From contig CP046179.1 in NCBI GenBank assembly GCA_014075275.1, positions 1,621,932 to 1,685,931 of the forward strand: 64,000 nt of DNA, read 5' to 3'. Position 1 is the first letter of the stretch. Every line of letters begins with the position of its first letter. The notes under the pieces were generated by a model. That model searched no databases. It saw only the letters and a program-made list of their open reading frames with translations, and was not told the origin of the DNA. This DNA comes from Boseongicola sp. (GTDB taxonomy: Bacteria; Pseudomonadota; Alphaproteobacteria; Rhodobacterales; Rhodobacteraceae). Of this stretch, positions 63,441 through 64,000 are shown in pieces. The position numbers and the translations under genes are program-made.

Positions 63441-64000
63441 CCACATTTGGAATGCCCGCAATTGGGACATGTCATACATCCTTCGATCATCTGCATACCA
63501 AACTGACCGCAACTCGGGCAGGAGGGACCGCGATTTTCACCCAAGTTTACAACTTCGGATCTGGGGTCGCTTTTCAATCCCATGCCCTCGGCCTCGATAA
63601 ATCCGATCGCAACCAAATGGCGCTCGATCACGCCACCAATTGCGGCCAAGATTGAGGGCACATATTTGCCTTGCATCCACGCACCGCCACGTGGGTCGAA
63701 CACCGCCTTGAGTTCTTCCACCACAAACGACACGTCACCCCCGCGACGGAACACCGCCGAGATCATCCGCGTTAGGGCAACTGTCCAGGCGAAATGCTCC
63801 ATATTCTTCGAGTTTATGAACACCTCAAAGGGTTGACGACGTCTGCCGACCACAATGTCATTGATGGTGATGTAAATTGCGTGCTCACTGTCGGGCCACT
63901 TAAGCTTGTATGTAGACCCTTCCAGGCTTTGCGGGCGATCCAACGGCTCGGAAATATAGATGACGTCCCCATGGGGCGTTGGCGGCTCGGCATCGGTTTT
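63437..64000 (-). CDS. nrdJ: Adenosylcobalamin-dependent ribonucleotide reductase, C-terminal part
   Basis: The frame is open to base 64000, so the N-terminal bulk lies outside the window. The visible ~188 residues contain the TSCPD-like domain (EHAIYITINDIVVGRRRQPFEVFINSKNMEHFAWTVALTRMISAVFRRGGDVSFVVEELK) and the C-terminal redox/zinc cysteines CPSCGQ...CMTCPNCGHSKCG, as in class II NrdJ. It reduces ribonucleotides with B12. It is coupled to the LpxR-like gene. Confidence 0.9.
   Translation of the reverse strand, partial: KTDAEPPTPHGDVIYISEPLDRPQSLEGSTYKLKWPDSEHAIYITINDIVVGRRRQPFEVFINSKNMEHFAWTVALTRMISAVFRRGGDVSFVVEELKAVFDPRGGAWMQGKYVPSILAAIGGVIERHLVAIGFIEAEGMGLKSDPRSEVVNLGENRGPSCPSCGQFGMQMIEGCMTCPNCGHSKCG

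Noticed and set aside
1-64000. CRISPR arrays, rRNA genes, prophage structural genes
   Set aside because: No regularly spaced direct repeats, no rRNA sequence and no capsid, tail or terminase genes were seen; the only mobile genes are the IS copies and the recombinase remnant.

Overview
This window reads as a chromosome segment of a marine alphaproteobacterium of the Rhodobacteraceae (roseobacter group). The evidence is gene content and order: ftsQ-ftsA-ftsZ-lpxC-bamD-recN, two DUF2484 proteins beside murB, irr divergent from fabA, separate corrinoid and homocysteine-methyltransferase genes instead of one MetH, a DeoR-controlled rhamnose ABC operon, a Hint-domain protein, and a B12-dependent ribonucleotide reductase at the right edge. 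All names come from reading the sequence; no database was searched.

Layout. 1-2.5 kb: end of a prepilin-peptidase-like gene, a cysteine synthase fused to a glutaredoxin, and a tiny membrane protein. 2.7-4.5 kb: IS copy 1, with truncated genes on both sides. 4.5-7.6 kb: DsrE-like protein, phosphohexomutase and homocysteine methyltransferase. 7.6-18 kb: a long minus-strand division and envelope block (recN, bamD, lpxC, ftsZ, ftsA, ftsQ, ddl, murB, two DUF2484). 18-19.2 kb: a radical SAM gene with a candidate LexA box and a C-terminal clamp-binding motif. 19.3-21.6 kb: corrinoid protein, DUF1638 and SufE. 21.7-24.7 kb: a lipoprotein/AbrB gene pair split by IS copy 2. 24.7-28.6 kb: rnd, purN, purM, a frameshifted TbpB-like lipoprotein and a tRNA. 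28.8-32.1 kb: remnant of a serine-recombinase element (recombinase, DUF2924, DUF3489) cut by IS copy 3. 32.5-43.1 kb: a complete L-rhamnose uptake and catabolism locus. 43.3-53 kb: fabA, irr and housekeeping genes, including a UshA-type nucleotidase with a nonsense codon, pyrD, MATE and two hotdog thioesterases. 53-60.4 kb: a MerR-controlled beta-oxidation cluster. 60.4-64 kb: rpsD, a Hint protein, an LpxR-like protein and the end of nrdJ.

How genes work together. The rha genes form two divergent units around a shared inverted-repeat operator: rhaR-S-T-P-Q-M-K brings in, epimerises and phosphorylates rhamnose, and the opposite unit isomerises it and cleaves it, with a fused dehydrogenase to oxidise lactaldehyde. 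The acyl-CoA dehydrogenase, FadJ-type and thiolase genes give a near-complete beta-oxidation cycle, with palindromes matching a MerR acyl-CoA regulon. The homocysteine methyltransferase and the corrinoid protein are two parts of the split methionine synthase of roseobacters.

The strongest lead is the radical SAM gene at 18-19.2 kb. It combines an SOS-type GTTC-N7-GTTC box 12 bp before its start, a CxxxCxxC cluster and a terminal QLSLF sliding-clamp motif, which suggests a DNA-damage-induced, clamp-recruited radical SAM repair enzyme. A second theme is genome plasticity. Three 1,512-bp IS copies each tell a different story: copy 1 is a hybrid with deletions on both sides, copy 2 is a clean insertion with an 8-bp target duplication, and copy 3 has lost a catalytic Asp and sits at a deletion. 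Nearby are further broken genes and interrupted synteny.
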